A DNA stretch of 38,996 bases from an uncultured Alphaproteobacteria bacterium (GTDB taxonomy: Bacteria; Pseudomonadota; Alphaproteobacteria; CAAGCB01; CAG-977): assembly GCA_944393745.1 (NCBI GenBank), contig CALYBD010000024.1:1-38996 (forward strand), written 5' to 3'. Positions 9,079 to 18,763 of the stretch are shown here, in pieces. The first letter of the stretch is position 1, and each line of letters opens with the position of its first letter. The notes under the pieces were generated by a model that worked only from the letters and a program-made list of their open reading frames with translations, was not told the DNA's origin and made no database searches. The translations under genes and the position numbers were made by a program.

Positions 9079-11976
9079 ATGAGTTTAGAACAAAAAAACA
9101 CATATTTGTTATCAAAAGACGATCTTTTATACAAAGAATGGATTGACGGGCTGACGGATTTGCCCGAAGAAACGGCTTTGTTTTTTCAAACGGCGCCGGC
9201 AGATGAGTTTGTTCGCCGCCGGTTGGGGTTTTTGAACGGCTTTTCGCCCTATCTGGTGCGTTTGATTTTAACGGAACGCGAATTTTTGGCGAAAATTATC
9301 AAGCAAGGATATCAGCCGGCCTTTAGCACAGTGTTAAAAGAAACATTTTCCCGTTTGTATGCTCACCGGGATATTGACATGATCAGCCGGGAACTGCGTT
9401 TGTTGAAACGTCGTTGTGCTTTATTGATTGCTTTGGCCGATATTGACGGACAATGGGATCTGGGTAAAGTGACATATGCTTTGTCTGTTTTGGCCGAAGC
9501 GTGTGTGCGTATTGCCGTTGCAGCGGTTTTGCTGAAATATCATCACAAAGGCGATCTGTGTTTGTCCGATATTTCCGCACCGGAAAAAGACAGCGGCTTT
9601 TTCCTGATCGCAATGGGAAAACTGGGCGCCAGAGAATTGAACTATTCTTCGGACATTGACCTGATTGTTCTGTTTGATGAAGAAAAAGCCCCTTATACGG
9701 GGAAAAAAGAAATCGGTTCTTTTTTTGTTCGTCTGACGCAGGAAATTATTGCTCTGCTTGATGATAAAACGGCGTACGGCTATGTGTTCAGAACGGATTT
9801 GCGGTTGCGTCCGGATCCGGGATCAACGCCGGTCGCGCTCGGCACGCAGGCGGCGGTCTGTTATTATGAAAGTTTTGCCCAAAATTGGGAACGTGCCGCT
9901 TTTATCAAAGCCCGGGCAATTGCGGGCGATAAAGCCGCCGGAAATGCTTTTTTAAAGGAAATTAAGCCGTTTGTCTGGCGCCGAACAACGGATTTTTATG
10001 CTTTACGTCAAATCGGCGAGATTAAAAATTCTCTGGGCGCCAGAAGCACGGAAATGCCGGATAAGCCGGGATTTAATATTAAATTGGGGCAGGGCGGTAT
10101 TCGTGAAATAGAATTTTTTACGCAGCTTCAACAGCTGCTGTGGGGCGGACGTGACGTCCGTCTGCGGGCACGCGGAACAATCGGCGCTTTAAATGCGCTG
10201 GTAAAAGCCGGCTGGGTTAAACCGCAGGATAGACAGGATCTGGTCGACGCTTATGTTTTTCTGCGCCGCCTGGAACATCGTTTGCAGATGATTGATGATC
10301 AGCAAACGCAGACTTTGCCCGAATCCGCAGATCAACTGGACGCTTTGGCCGGCATTGACGGATTTGAAAATCGTTCTGATTTTCTGCGCATTTTGGCAGA
10401 TCACTGTACCCGGGTGCGCAGAATTTATGATTCTTTGTTTACTCCGGAGGATCATGAAACAGAACGGATTCTTTCATTCAGCGGAACGGAAATTCCTTCG
10501 GAAACGGCAGAATATCTGAAAAATCTGGGATTTAAAGAGCTTGACCGAATCGGTGAAACGGTACGCGGTTGGCTGTCCGGACGCTACAGAGCTTTGCGCA
10601 GCGACCGGGCACGCGAATTAATGACCGATCTGTTGCGGCTGATTTTTAATGCTTTGGGAAAAAACGAAAATCCGGATACGGCTTTTTTTGCTTTTGATGA
10701 TTTTCTGCGGGGATTGCCGGCCGGCGTTCAGCTGTTTGCTTTGTTTCAATCCCGGCCGGCCTTATTGGATCTGTTGACCGATCTGATCTGCACGGCACCG
10801 GCTTTGTCGCGTGAACTGATCCGCCATAATGAACTGTTCGATGCCGTTCTGAACCCGTCCTTTTTTTCCGAATTTCCCGGTGTGCCGGAAATGCAAGCAG
10901 AAGCGGAAACTCTGCTGAATCTGGCAGAAGACGACGAACAGGTGCTGGATGCCGCTCGACGTTTTGTGCGTGAAAAAAAATTCCGTTGTGCCGTTTTGTT
11001 TTTACAGGGATTGATGGATAAAAAAGATCCGGGACGTTGTCTGGCCGATCTGGTTACGACGGTTCTGCGGGCGCTGTGCCCGATTGTTCTGCACAGCTTT
11101 GAAAAACGTTACGGTCGTTTTGAACAATCGTCTTTTTCTTTTGTTTTGTTGGGAAAAGCCGGCAGTGCGGAAATGACGTTTTCTTCGGATCTGGATATTT
11201 TGTTCGTATATGACGTCCGAGACGGCGAAACCGGTTCAATCGGCGGTTCTTCTTCTTTGCTGCCCGGCGTTTATTATGCACGATTGGCACAACGTTTTGT
11301 CAATGCTTTGACCGCAAACACCAAAGAAGGCATTCTTTGGCCCGTTGATATGCGTCTGCGGCCGTCGGGAAATGCCGGACCGGCGGCGGCTTCGTTTGAT
11401 TCTTTTGATTCTTATTATGCGCAATCCGCCTGGACATGGGAGCTGATGGCCTTGACAAAAGCCGGAGTCGTCTGGGGCGAAAAGGAAAAAATAACGGCTG
11501 TCATTCAAAAACATTTGTGCCTTCCGCGTCATTCGGACGAATTGGAAAACGATGTGCGTGCCATGCGCAAAAAAATCAACGATCAATATCGCGCTTCTTC
11601 TGTCGTAAATCAGATTAAATACGGCAACGGCGGCATGGTCGATATTGAATTTTGCGCGCAATTTTTGCAATTAAAATATGCCTGTCAATATCCCGATCTG
11701 CTGCAAAAAGCCGTTGTTCCCGTTTTAACAAAAGCCCGTGAAAACGGATTGATAGAACCGCAGACGGAACGGGCTTTAACACAGGCGTACGAATTATGGA
11801 CGCTGTTGTCGGTTCTGCTGTCTCTGTGCGATGAGGACGCCGATTCCGACTGGGAAAACCTATCCGCGCCGACAATCCGATTGTTATGTCGGTTCTGCGC
11901 CGTCAAAGACAAACAGGCATTGTCGGATTTAATTGAACAAACGGCAAAGCAGGCTGCTTTATACCGGTTGTTCTGA
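9079..11976 (+). CDS. glnE: Bifunctional glutamine synthetase adenylyltransferase / deadenylase
   Basis: The 965-residue protein has the two nucleotidyltransferase domains of GlnE. The N-terminal, de-adenylylating domain carries NYSSDIDLIVLFD near residue 190. The C-terminal, adenylylating domain carries TFSSDLDILFVYD near residue 700. Each domain is followed by its helical partner, with GQGGIREIEFFTQ and GNGGMVDIEFCAQ as matching motifs. It adds AMP to, or removes it from, the tyrosine of GlnA (Tyr402 here) according to PII and glutamine. Length matches the family. ATG 9079 follows an AAAGAAG ribosome site. It is divergent from the AsmA-like gene, with 65 bases between the chosen starts. Its 3' end overlaps the convergent deoA-like gene by 18 bases. 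PII and GlnA are encoded in the same window, so most of the cascade except GlnD is present. Confidence 0.97.
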   Translation: MSLEQKNTYLLSKDDLLYKEWIDGLTDLPEETALFFQTAPADEFVRRRLGFLNGFSPYLVRLILTEREFLAKIIKQGYQPAFSTVLKETFSRLYAHRDIDMISRELRLLKRRCALLIALADIDGQWDLGKVTYALSVLAEACVRIAVAAVLLKYHHKGDLCLSDISAPEKDSGFFLIAMGKLGARELNYSSDIDLIVLFDEEKAPYTGKKEIGSFFVRLTQEIIALLDDKTAYGYVFRTDLRLRPDPGSTPVALGTQAAVCYYESFAQNWERAAFIKARAIAGDKAAGNAFLKEIKPFVWRRTTDFYALRQIGEIKNSLGARSTEMPDKPGFNIKLGQGGIREIEFFTQLQQLLWGGRDVRLRARGTIGALNALVKAGWVKPQDRQDLVDAYVFLRRLEHRLQMIDDQQTQTLPESADQLDALAGIDGFENRSDFLRILADHCTRVRRIYDSLFTPEDHETERILSFSGTEIPSETAEYLKNLGFKELDRIGETVRGWLSGRYRALRSDRARELMTDLLRLIFNALGKNENPDTAFFAFDDFLRGLPAGVQLFALFQSRPALLDLLTDLICTAPALSRELIRHNELFDAVLNPSFFSEFPGVPEMQAEAETLLNLAEDDEQVLDAARRFVREKKFRCAVLFLQGLMDKKDPGRCLADLVTTVLRALCPIVLHSFEKRYGRFEQSSFSFVLLGKAGSAEMTFSSDLDILFVYDVRDGETGSIGGSSSLLPGVYYARLAQRFVNALTANTKEGILWPVDMRLRPSGNAGPAAASFDSFDSYYAQSAWTWELMALTKAGVVWGEKEKITAVIQKHLCLPRHSDELENDVRAMRKKINDQYRASSVVNQIKYGNGGMVDIEFCAQFLQLKYACQYPDLLQKAVVPVLTKARENGLIEPQTERALTQAYELWTLLSVLLSLCDEDADSDWENLSAPTIRLLCRFCAVKDKQALSDLIEQTAKQAALYRLF

Positions 11977-13245
11977 TATTGTTACCGCGCCTTTTAAATG
12001 AATGGCGGCCAGATCGGCTGTTCGGTTATCTTCCGCATGAACAAAAGCCAACGGAACGCGTGCGGAAACGTACATTCCCGGCCGGCAAAGGTTGCTGTAG
12101 CCGGCGGAATAATCAATGCGCTGTTCCTGATACAACCTGCCGGCACCCATTTCCAAAACAGCCAGCCCGATCCATCGCAGATTCATTTTGGAAACATATC
12201 CTTCTTTGTCGGGATAAACAGGCCGAATCACCTGGGCCGTCGGTAAAAACGGCGCCGGATTTGAAATAAAATTCGGCAGGACTCCCTGTTCATACAACAT
12301 TCGATTGAAATGTTCCGCTGCCTGTCCGGATCCCAGCGCGCGTTCGATTTTTTCGACGGCCTGTTCTTTGTTTTCAACAATATGATTTTGTATTAAAACG
12401 GTTGAACAAATGGTAATAATCAATTCGTGCAGCTCCGGATCGCGGGGGCCCGTGCCGGTTAAATAAGCCCAGGCCTCATAAACTTCCAGAGCATTGCCGA
12501 TATTTTGGCCGATAACATGATCCGTTTGTGACAGGATAATGTCTGTTTTTATTCCGAACGCCGGCGCACATTCTTTGATCTTTTGTGCGCACAACTCGGC
12601 TTCTTGAAGCGAAGGCGTAAAAGAACCGCTGCCGACTTTTACCTCAACGGTCAGATTTTTAATACCGCTGGCAATTTTTTTGACCAGCAGCGACATAATC
12701 ATCAAAGGAATACTGCTGACCGTTGCCGTGATATCCCGGATTGATTGTATGCGTAAATCCGCCGGCGCAATCTGTTCCGTCGGCGTCATAAAAGCACAGC
12801 CGCTTTCCCGTAACGTCTTTTTAAACCGTGCCAAAGTCGGTCGGGACGCAAATCCCTTGATGCTGTCCAGCTTGTCCAAAGTCCCGCCGGCATGATATTG
12901 CATTCTTTCGCAAATCATCGGCACATAAATGCCGCAAGCCGCCAGTAACGGCGCGGCAATGATTTCCGATTTGTCCCCGACACCGGGCATTGTATAAACA
13001 GACGCAACGGGACCGTTTAAATCAACGCTGTCCCAGTTTAAAATAATGCCCGTTTCAACAATCGCATTCACGAAAGCAATGATTTCATCATTGTTTAATC
13101 CGTTGATCAACGCGGCCATTAATAACGCGGAAACCTGCCCGTCGGCAATCGACCAATCGTCAATTCCCTGAACGAATTCTTCGATTTCCTGTTTGGTTAA
13201 TGTTATTCCGTCACGTTTTTTACGAATGATGTCCTGCGGCAGCAT
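11959..13245 (-). CDS. Thymidine phosphorylase-like paralogue with altered phosphate site
   Basis: The 428-residue protein aligns without gaps, over at least its first 130 residues, with the canonical DeoA encoded at 14558-15877. The signature DKHSSGG of that protein reads SVYTMPG here. By E. coli DeoA numbering the phosphate ligands Lys84, Ser86 and Ser95 become Val, Thr and Glu, and catalytic His85 becomes Tyr. The Gly-rich loop GRGLGHTGG is replaced by ERMQYHAGG. The base-contacting Arg171, Ser186 and Lys190 are kept, in the segment IRDITATVSSIPL and the following LMIMSLLVKK. The protein may therefore bind a nucleoside or base without phosphorolysis, or use another reaction. ATG 13245 has AAAATAT but no clear ribosome site upstream. 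The gene lies beyond a strong terminator at the end of the deo operon, so it may be expressed separately or by read-through. Confidence 0.85.
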   Translation of the reverse strand: MLPQDIIRKKRDGITLTKQEIEEFVQGIDDWSIADGQVSALLMAALINGLNNDEIIAFVNAIVETGIILNWDSVDLNGPVASVYTMPGVGDKSEIIAAPLLAACGIYVPMICERMQYHAGGTLDKLDSIKGFASRPTLARFKKTLRESGCAFMTPTEQIAPADLRIQSIRDITATVSSIPLMIMSLLVKKIASGIKNLTVEVKVGSGSFTPSLQEAELCAQKIKECAPAFGIKTDIILSQTDHVIGQNIGNALEVYEAWAYLTGTGPRDPELHELIITICSTVLIQNHIVENKEQAVEKIERALGSGQAAEHFNRMLYEQGVLPNFISNPAPFLPTAQVIRPVYPDKEGYVSKMNLRWIGLAVLEMGAGRLYQEQRIDYSAGYSNLCRPGMYVSARVPLAFVHAEDNRTADLAAIHLKGAVTISEQPV

Positions 13246-13266
13246 AATATTTTCCCCGAAAAGCAG

Positions 13267-13296
13267 AAAAAGGGCATTCTGCCGAATGCCCTTTTG
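13267..13296 (-). terminator. Intrinsic terminator after deoB
   Basis: The arms 13268-13279 and 13284-13295 form a perfect 12-bp stem (AAAAGGGCATTC/GAATGCCCTTTT) with a four-base loop. In the minus direction a T-run continues past the stem. It separates deoB from the deoA-like gene. Confidence 0.9.
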
Positions 13297-13305
13297 ATCA
13301 AAGGT

Positions 13306-14538
13306 CTATTTTAAAAACGATTTGCCGTTCTCAAACGGTTCCAGCCCGAAATAATCGGCAATGGTCTGACCGATGTCGGCATACGTTTCGCGTCGGCCGA
13401 TATAACGCGGCGCGATGCCTTTGCCGAACATGATAACGGGAACGTGTTCGCGCGTATGATCCGTTCCTTTGAATGTCGGGTCGCAACCGTGGTCGGCTGT
13501 GATAAAGTAGATATCGCCTTCCTTCATTTCGGCAAACAGTTCGGGCAACCGGCTGTCAAAGTATTCCAGACCGGCCGCATACCCCGATACGTTACGACGA
13601 TGTCCCCAGTCCATGTCGAAATTAACAAAATTCGGGAAAATAATCGTATTGTCCGGCGCTGTTCTAATTTGTTCCAACGTACGGTCAAACAATTGTTCCA
13701 ATCCGACGGCGGGCAAAGCCTGCGTAATGCCCTGAGCCGCAAAAATATCGCTGATTTTTCCGATGGAAACGACATTCCCGCCGGCAGCCTTCATTTTATC
13801 CAGAACGGTCGGTGCGGGCGGCAAAACGGAATAATCGTGACGTCCGCCGGTACGTTTGAACGTTTCTTTTGTTTCGCCTTCAAACGGTCGGGCAATCACG
13901 CGGGCAATCACGCCGTTTTCCGTATGTTCGTTTAAAATATCGCGGGCAATATGGCAGATTTCGTACAAACGTTCCAACCCGAAATGTTTTTCATGGGCGC
14001 AGATCTGGAAAACACTGTCTGCCGAAGTGTAAACAATCGGCTTGCCGGTTTTGACGCTTTCTTCGCCCAGTTCTTCCAAAATGGCCGTTCCGGAAGCCGC
14101 TTTGTTGCCCAAAACGCCCGGAATTTTTGCTTTGGCAATGAATTCATCAATAATGTCCGCCGGAAAACTAGGATATTCCGCCGGGAAATAGCCCCATTTA
14201 AACGTAACGGGAACGCCGGCCATTTCCCAATGTCCCGACGTGGTATCTTTTCCTTTGCTGATTTCTTTGGAAAAGCCGTAAACGCCCGTGATTTCGGAAA
14301 CGGGAATTTCCAGGTTGGGCGCATATTCGCCGTTACATTGTTTATAAAGTTCGCCCAATCCCAATTTACACAGGTTCGGCAGTTTCAGCGGTCCCGTTCT
14401 GCCGTTTTCGGCCTGTCCTTGCGCACAGGCGGCCGCAATATGCCCCAGCGTATTTGCGCCCGTATCCCCGAAAGCTTCGGCATCAGGCGCTTCGCCGCAG
14501 CCAAAAGAATCCATCATCAGAATAATAGCCCGTTTCAT
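13306..14538 (-). CDS. deoB: Phosphopentomutase
   Basis: The 410-residue cytoplasmic enzyme interconverts (deoxy)ribose 1-phosphate and 5-phosphate, linking the phosphorylases to DeoC. It belongs to the alkaline phosphatase superfamily. The first metal-binding Asp lies in [13 protein letters not shown] at the N-terminus, followed by DTGANTLGH. The later metal sites appear as [19 protein letters not shown] and [11 protein letters not shown] chose ATG 14538 because GAGG lies eight bases upstream; the GTG at 14547 would sit on that ribosome site. It is the fifth gene of the operon that starts at cdd, 19 bases after deoA, and is followed by a strong terminator. Confidence 0.97.
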   Translation of the reverse strand: MKRAIILMMDSFGCGEAPDAEAFGDTGANTLGHIAAACAQGQAENGRTGPLKLPNLCKLGLGELYKQCNGEYAPNLEIPVSEITGVYGFSKEISKGKDTTSGHWEMAGVPVTFKWGYFPAEYPSFPADIIDEFIAKAKIPGVLGNKAASGTAILEELGEESVKTGKPIVYTSADSVFQICAHEKHFGLERLYEICHIARDILNEHTENGVIARVIARPFEGETKETFKRTGGRHDYSVLPPAPTVLDKMKAAGGNVVSIGKISDIFAAQGITQALPAVGLEQLFDRTLEQIRTAPDNTIIFPNFVNFDMDWGHRRNVSGYAAGLEYFDSRLPELFAEMKEGDIYFITADHGCDPTFKGTDHTREHVPVIMFGKGIAPRYIGRRETYADIGQTIADYFGLEPFENGKSFLK

Positions 14539-14557
14539 TGTGTTCACCTCGTAAAAA

Positions 14558-15877
14558 TTAAACCGTTACAGTTTCATAGACAATCGGTGTTTCAACCGGT
14601 TTTTCATCACTGGTACGGACAGATAATTGTAACTGTTTTTCCGCTTCGGCAAAAGTTTCTTCGTTTGCGGCATGAACAACGGCAATGGGTTTTTCGGCGT
14701 CCAGCTTGTCTCCGATCTGGATAAAGTCCGTAAAACCGACGGAAAGATTCAGCCGTTGATCGAAATTTTTGCGTTGCCCGCCCAAAAGAATCATTGTTCT
14801 GCCGATTCGGCGGGTATCCATCGCACTGACGTATCCGGTCTGATCTGAATAAACCGGCCGGACAATGGCGGCTTTTGGCAGGTAATCCCACGGCTTTTCC
14901 ACAAAATCCGACGGTCCGCCCAAAGCAGCCACCATTTTTGCAAAGCATTCGACGGCTTTGCCCGAATCCAATGCCTGCCGTAATTTTTCACGCGCTTCCT
15001 GTTCGGAAGAGGCCAGCTTTTTCAGCATCAATGCTTCACTGCACAGTGTCATGGTCAGCTCGTTAAAACGCGGATTTCGTCTTTGATTCTTTAAATAGGC
15101 CAAAGCTTCGCCGACTTCAAGAGCGTTACCGACACAATCCCCCAATACCTGATCCATGTTCGTCAGCAAAGCGCGTGCCGATATCCCCGTATTTACGGCA
15201 ACGGTTGTCATGATTTTGGCCAAATTTCGCGCTTCGTCCCGTCCGGTCATGAATGCGCCGTTTCCGCATTTTAAATCAATGACCAGTGCGTCTAAACCGG
15301 CTGAAAGCTTTTTGGATAAAATAGAAGCCGTAATCAACGGAACGGATTCCACAGTCGCCGTTACGTCGCGTATGGGATAAAACCTTTTGTCAGCCGGTGC
15401 CAAGTCGCCGGTTTGCCCGATAATGGCACAACCGGCTTCCTGTGTGACTTTATAAAATTGTTCCAGGGAAGGAATGGTCGTATATCCAGGAATGGATTCG
15501 ATCTTGTCCAAAGTCCCGCCCGTGTGACCCAAGCCGCGGCCGGCAATCATCGGGACATATCCGCCGCAGGCTGCCAGCAGCGGCGCCAAAACCAAGCTGA
15601 CACTGTCACCGACACCGCCGGAAGAATGCTTGTCCAAAACAGGACCGTTCAGATTTTTATCTGCCCAGTTCATAACCTCGCCCGACAATGTCATGGCGCG
15701 CGTTAAAGCGGTGATCTCCTCCAAATCCATGCCGCGCAGGTACACCGCCATTGTAAAAGCAGCAATCTGACATTCGGAAACGGACCAATCCGCCGCTCCT
15801 TTAATGAAAAATTCGATTTCTTCTTTTGTCAGTTTCTGGCCATCACGTTTATGACGAATGACTTCCTGCGCCAGCAT
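14558..15877 (-). CDS. deoA: Thymidine phosphorylase (canonical)
   Basis: The 439-residue enzyme splits thymidine or deoxyuridine with phosphate into the base and deoxyribose 1-phosphate. The signature [16 protein letters not shown] (residues 80-95) holds the phosphate ligands and the catalytic His84, and the loop [16 protein letters not shown] follows. The base-binding region reads [20 protein letters not shown] with the Arg intact, then SILSKK with the Ser and Lys intact. Residue 112, a Ser in E. coli, is Ala. Length and C-terminal domain are normal. The start ATG 15877 lies three bases after the deoC stop, so translation is probably coupled. It sits in the order cdd, PNP, deoC, deoA, deoB, a complete route from pyrimidine deoxynucleosides to glycolysis. 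Confidence 0.97.
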   Translation of the reverse strand: MLAQEVIRHKRDGQKLTKEEIEFFIKGAADWSVSECQIAAFTMAVYLRGMDLEEITALTRAMTLSGEVMNWADKNLNGPVLDKHSSGGVGDSVSLVLAPLLAACGGYVPMIAGRGLGHTGGTLDKIESIPGYTTIPSLEQFYKVTQEAGCAIIGQTGDLAPADKRFYPIRDVTATVESVPLITASILSKKLSAGLDALVIDLKCGNGAFMTGRDEARNLAKIMTTVAVNTGISARALLTNMDQVLGDCVGNALEVGEALAYLKNQRRNPRFNELTMTLCSEALMLKKLASSEQEAREKLRQALDSGKAVECFAKMVAALGGPSDFVEKPWDYLPKAAIVRPVYSDQTGYVSAMDTRRIGRTMILLGGQRKNFDQRLNLSVGFTDFIQIGDKLDAEKPIAVVHAANEETFAEAEKQLQLSVRTSDEKPVETPIVYETVTV

Positions 15878-15880
15878 ATT

Positions 15881-16633
15881 TTAGTATCCTTTGTTTTCCG
15901 CCGGAGTCGTCGCATATCCCATAGAGGCTAACAGATTATCGCGCAACCCGCTGGCACCGAAACGAAATGTTTTGGGATTAGCCCATTTCGGCCCCATGAT
16001 CTTGTCGGCCAGCGTTAAATAATCCGCCGCTTGTTCCGTTGTGCGGACACCGCCGGAAGCTTTAAAGCCGACGGGTTTGCCGGATTCGCGAATGACTTCC
16101 AGCATGGCGTTAGCTGCTTCCAACGTTGCTGAAACAGGTGTTTTGCCCGTAGACGTTTTCACAAAATCCGCTCCGCATTCAATCGACAGACGGGTTGCAT
16201 CGGCAATCAGGGCCGCATGTGCCAAAACGCCGCTTTCGATAATGACTTTCATCGCTTTTCCTTTGCAGGCTTCGCGCGTGGCTTTCAGTAAAGCGGCGGC
16301 GGTTTCTTTGTCGCCGTCCATAAAAGCCTTGTACGGCAGGACGACATCAATTTCATCGGCGCCGTCGGCAACAGCCTGTTTTGTTTCGGCAACCGTTGCT
16401 TCAATATCCGTACCGCCGTGCGGGAAATTAACGACCGTCGCTACCTTAACGCCGGTACCTTCCAGTTCTTTTTTTGCCGTCTTGACAAAACGCGGCCAGA
16501 TGCAGACGGCTGCCGTTTTGCCGAAATCACCGTGTGCTTTGGCACACAAAGCAACGACCGTTTCTTCGGTATCATTGTCGTTTAAGCTGGTTAAATCCAG
16601 CAAGGACAAAGCTCTTTGAGCAACTTCTTTCAT
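15881..16633 (-). CDS. deoC: Deoxyribose-phosphate aldolase
   Basis: The 250-residue class I aldolase splits 2-deoxyribose 5-phosphate into acetaldehyde and glyceraldehyde 3-phosphate. The Schiff-base lysine is Lys159 in DFVKTSTGK. The proton-relay residues are Asp96 in ADEIDVVLP and Lys191 in VGFKASGGVRT. Length fits the E. coli-type DeoC. The ATG at 16633 lies two bases after the end of the upstream PNP gene, and deoA follows three bases downstream, so the three are almost certainly translated from one message. Confidence 0.97.
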   Translation of the reverse strand: MKEVAQRALSLLDLTSLNDNDTEETVVALCAKAHGDFGKTAAVCIWPRFVKTAKKELEGTGVKVATVVNFPHGGTDIEATVAETKQAVADGADEIDVVLPYKAFMDGDKETAAALLKATREACKGKAMKVIIESGVLAHAALIADATRLSIECGADFVKTSTGKTPVSATLEAANAMLEVIRESGKPVGFKASGGVRTTEQAADYLTLADKIMGPKWANPKTFRFGASGLRDNLLASMGYATTPAENKGY

Positions 16634-16635
16634 TC

Positions 16636-17451
16636 TTAGATCTCCCTGACAAAGCGAGTTAAAATACGCTGCAGTTTTTTGCCGGCTTCGTTGGCCTGAG
16701 CAATTGTTTCATCATGCGTCTGTCTGTCTGCGACCATGCCGGCGCCGTAGTTGGTGATGACGGAAACGCCGACGACTTTCATGCCGCAGTGAACGCCGCA
16801 CAAGGTTTCGGATACCGTGGACATACCGACGGCATCTGCCCCCAGAATGCGGAACATTCTGATTTCGGCAGGTGTTTCAAAGTTGGGCCCCGAAGTCATC
16901 AGATAGACCCCGGAACGCATGTTGATACCTTCCTGTTCGGCTGTTTTCAGCAGCTTTTGCCGCAATTCGGGATCATAGGCATAAGTCATGTCCGGGAAAC
17001 GCGGCCCGACGGTTTCATCGTTCGGCCCGACCAAAGGATTACAGCCCGATAAGTTGATATGATCCGAAATGATCATCAAACTGCCGGGTCCCATATCGAT
17101 ATTCAATGATCCGGAAGCGTTCGTTAAAATTAATTTTTCGATTCCCAGTTTCTTGTAAGAACGGATAACCAAAGCCAAAGCTGCCGGCGGGTGTCCTTCA
17201 TAGAAATGAACACGCCCCTGCATACATAAAACATCAACGCCGTTTAATTTTCCGACGACCAGACGTCCGGCATGACCGGATACGGTTGAACGTGGAAAAC
17301 CTTCGATTTCTTCATAAGGGATAATAACGGGATTTTCGATTGCTTCTGCAACACCGCCCAATCCGCTGCCCAAAATAATGCCTATTTTAGGCGTGTAGCC
17401 GCCGATTTTTGCTTTAATCTGCTGTGCGACCTGGTTGATAGTTTCTTTCAT
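16636..17451 (-). CDS. Purine nucleoside phosphorylase (trimeric, PNP/XapA type)
   Basis: The 271-residue enzyme splits purine (deoxy)nucleosides with phosphate. It belongs to the trimeric PNP family, not the hexameric DeoD family. Evidence includes GIILGSGLGGVAE near residue 24, VSGHAGRLVVGKLNG, the phosphate/ribose block MQGRVHFYEGHPP, and LTNASGSLN. The purine-site segment runs through GPNFETPAEIRMFRILGADA and continues to GMSTVSE. ATG 17451 has an AGAGGAAG ribosome site. Whether it prefers inosine, guanosine or xanthosine cannot be decided by eye. It stands between cdd and deoC in the salvage operon and supplies deoxyribose 1-phosphate to DeoB/DeoC. Confidence 0.95.
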   Translation of the reverse strand: MKETINQVAQQIKAKIGGYTPKIGIILGSGLGGVAEAIENPVIIPYEEIEGFPRSTVSGHAGRLVVGKLNGVDVLCMQGRVHFYEGHPPAALALVIRSYKKLGIEKLILTNASGSLNIDMGPGSLMIISDHINLSGCNPLVGPNDETVGPRFPDMTYAYDPELRQKLLKTAEQEGINMRSGVYLMTSGPNFETPAEIRMFRILGADAVGMSTVSETLCGVHCGMKVVGVSVITNYGAGMVADRQTHDETIAQANEAGKKLQRILTRFVREI

Positions 17452-17482
17452 AAACTTCCTCTTTTTTACAAGCCAATCCGAT

Positions 17483-17884
17483 TTAACCGTTTAAATTTTC
17501 CGGACCGAACGAAACCGGTAAAAGTTCGTCCAGAGTCATGGATTTGCGAACACCGTTCGGATCACAGATATGAACAACGGTATCCGGATCAGCGAATTCG
17601 CGTATCCGCTGGCGGCAGGAACCGCACGGCGAAACCAGATGTTCGCCGTTTCCCATAACGACCATTTCCTGAATTTTTGTGTCTCCGCCCAGAATCATGG
17701 CGGAAATAGCGCCTTGTTCCGCGCAGGAACCGGCAGGATAAGCGGCATTTTCAACATTACAGCCGGCATACAGCCTGCCGCTTTGTGCTTTGATGACGGC
17801 ACCGACGGCGAACCCGGAATAAGGAATATAAGCCCGATCCATTGCCGCACGCGCCATCTGCAACATTTCGTCAAGTGTATTCAT
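17483..17884 (-). CDS. cdd: Cytidine deaminase
   Basis: The 133-residue enzyme converts cytidine and deoxycytidine to uridine and deoxyuridine. It is of the short, homotetrameric type. The substrate motif GCNVENAAYP (Asn43, Glu45) is followed by the zinc ligand and catalytic Glu in CAEQGA (Cys54, Glu56) and by the other zinc ligands in PCGSCRQ (Cys87, Cys90). ATG 17884 is preceded by AAGGTGG at good spacing; the frame is open to 17902 but with no ribosome site there. It is the first gene of the deo-type operon, so its promoter probably drives the whole unit. Its product feeds DeoA and, through uracil, the divergently encoded Upp. Confidence 0.97.
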   Translation of the reverse strand: MNTLDEMLQMARAAMDRAYIPYSGFAVGAVIKAQSGRLYAGCNVENAAYPAGSCAEQGAISAMILGGDTKIQEMVVMGNGEHLVSPCGSCRQRIREFADPDTVVHICDPNGVRKSMTLDELLPVSFGPENLNG

Positions 17885-17911
17885 GAGACCACCTTCACAC
17901 ATATTTTATGC

Positions 17912-17941
17912 ACTCTAAGATATAGGTTAAACTTTCGTCAA
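17912..17941 (-). promoter_or_regulatory. Predicted promoter of the cdd-deo operon
   Basis: A -35 box TTGACG (17941-17936) and a -10 box TAGAGT (17917-17912) are 18 bases apart and about 30 bases ahead of the cdd start. I see no clear operator. Confidence 0.45.
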
Positions 17942-18007
17942 GTCATAAAAATTTTTTTCCGGTGCCCTTTGTTAATTAAAAAATCTTTCAAAATTAAAAA
18001 AATAGGG

Positions 18008-18036
18008 TTGGTTTTCTTTTGTCCGTACTTTATAAC
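18008..18036 (+). promoter_or_regulatory. Predicted promoter of upp
   Basis: TTGGTT (18008-18013) and TATAAC (18031-18036) are 17 bases apart, 41 bases before the upp start. The stretch from 17942 to 18030 is very AT-rich, consistent with divergent promoters. Confidence 0.45.
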
Positions 18037-18076
18037 TCTTTAAATAAGGATTTGGTTTTAACAAAAGGATACTTTT

Positions 18077-18733
18077 ATGCCCAATGATTCCGAATTTCCC
18101 AACCTGCACATTTTAAAACATCCTTTAATTCAACACAAGCTGACTTTGATGCGTGACATGACGACATCGACTCGCACGTTCAGAGAGTTGTTAAAGGAAA
18201 TCGCACTGTTGATGGGATATGAAGTCACGCGCGATCTGCCGCTGACTTTTGAGGAAATCGATACGCCTTTATGCAAAATGAGGGCGCCGGTTATTGCGGG
18301 CAAAAAGCTGGCAGTCGTTCCTATCCTGCGCGCCGGGATCGGTATGGCCGACGGGTTGCTGCAGCTGGTGCCTTCCGCGCGTGTCGGGCATATCGGTCTG
18401 TACCGTGATCCGACAACGTTGCAGCCGGTTGAATATTTGGTCAAGCTGCCTCCCGTCGACGATCGTTTGTTTATTTTGGTTGATCCGATGCTGGCAACGG
18501 GCAATTCGGCTGCTGCTGCGGTTGATACCCTGATAAAACACGGCGTACCGGAAAGTAAAATTATCTTTTTGGCTTTGGTCGCGGCACCGGAGGGGGCACG
18601 GGTTTTTACAAAGCTGCATCCGAAAGTGCCGGTTTATGTTGCGGCATTGGACGAACGTTTAAACGAACACGGCTATATTCTGCCCGGATTGGGGGATGCG
18701 GGGGACAGGCTGTTCGGCACAAAAACCAGATAA
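18077..18733 (+). CDS. upp: Uracil phosphoribosyltransferase
   Basis: The 218-residue cytoplasmic enzyme makes UMP from uracil and PRPP. The PRPP-binding motif reads [18 protein letters not shown], and the substrate-binding signatures [16 protein letters not shown] and the C-terminal [15 protein letters not shown] are intact. Length is close to the family's normal 208-210, with a slightly longer N-terminus. ATG 18077 has an AAAAGGA ribosome site. It is divergent from cdd, so it recovers uracil released by the deo operon. The AsmA gene follows 30 bases downstream and may be partly co-transcribed. Confidence 0.97.
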   Translation: MPNDSEFPNLHILKHPLIQHKLTLMRDMTTSTRTFRELLKEIALLMGYEVTRDLPLTFEEIDTPLCKMRAPVIAGKKLAVVPILRAGIGMADGLLQLVPSARVGHIGLYRDPTTLQPVEYLVKLPPVDDRLFILVDPMLATGNSAAAAVDTLIKHGVPESKIIFLALVAAPEGARVFTKLHPKVPVYVAALDERLNEHGYILPGLGDAGDRLFGTKTR

Positions 18734-18763
18734 GGCTGTAATCATAACTGCGGAGTCATTTTC

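Noticed and set aside
9014-9115. Longer N-terminus of the YhdP-like protein from TTG 9115 or ATG 9103
   Set aside because: No ribosome site there, and it would overlap the glnE start by 25 to 37 bases; TTG 9013 has AAGGGG and sits just before the membrane segment.
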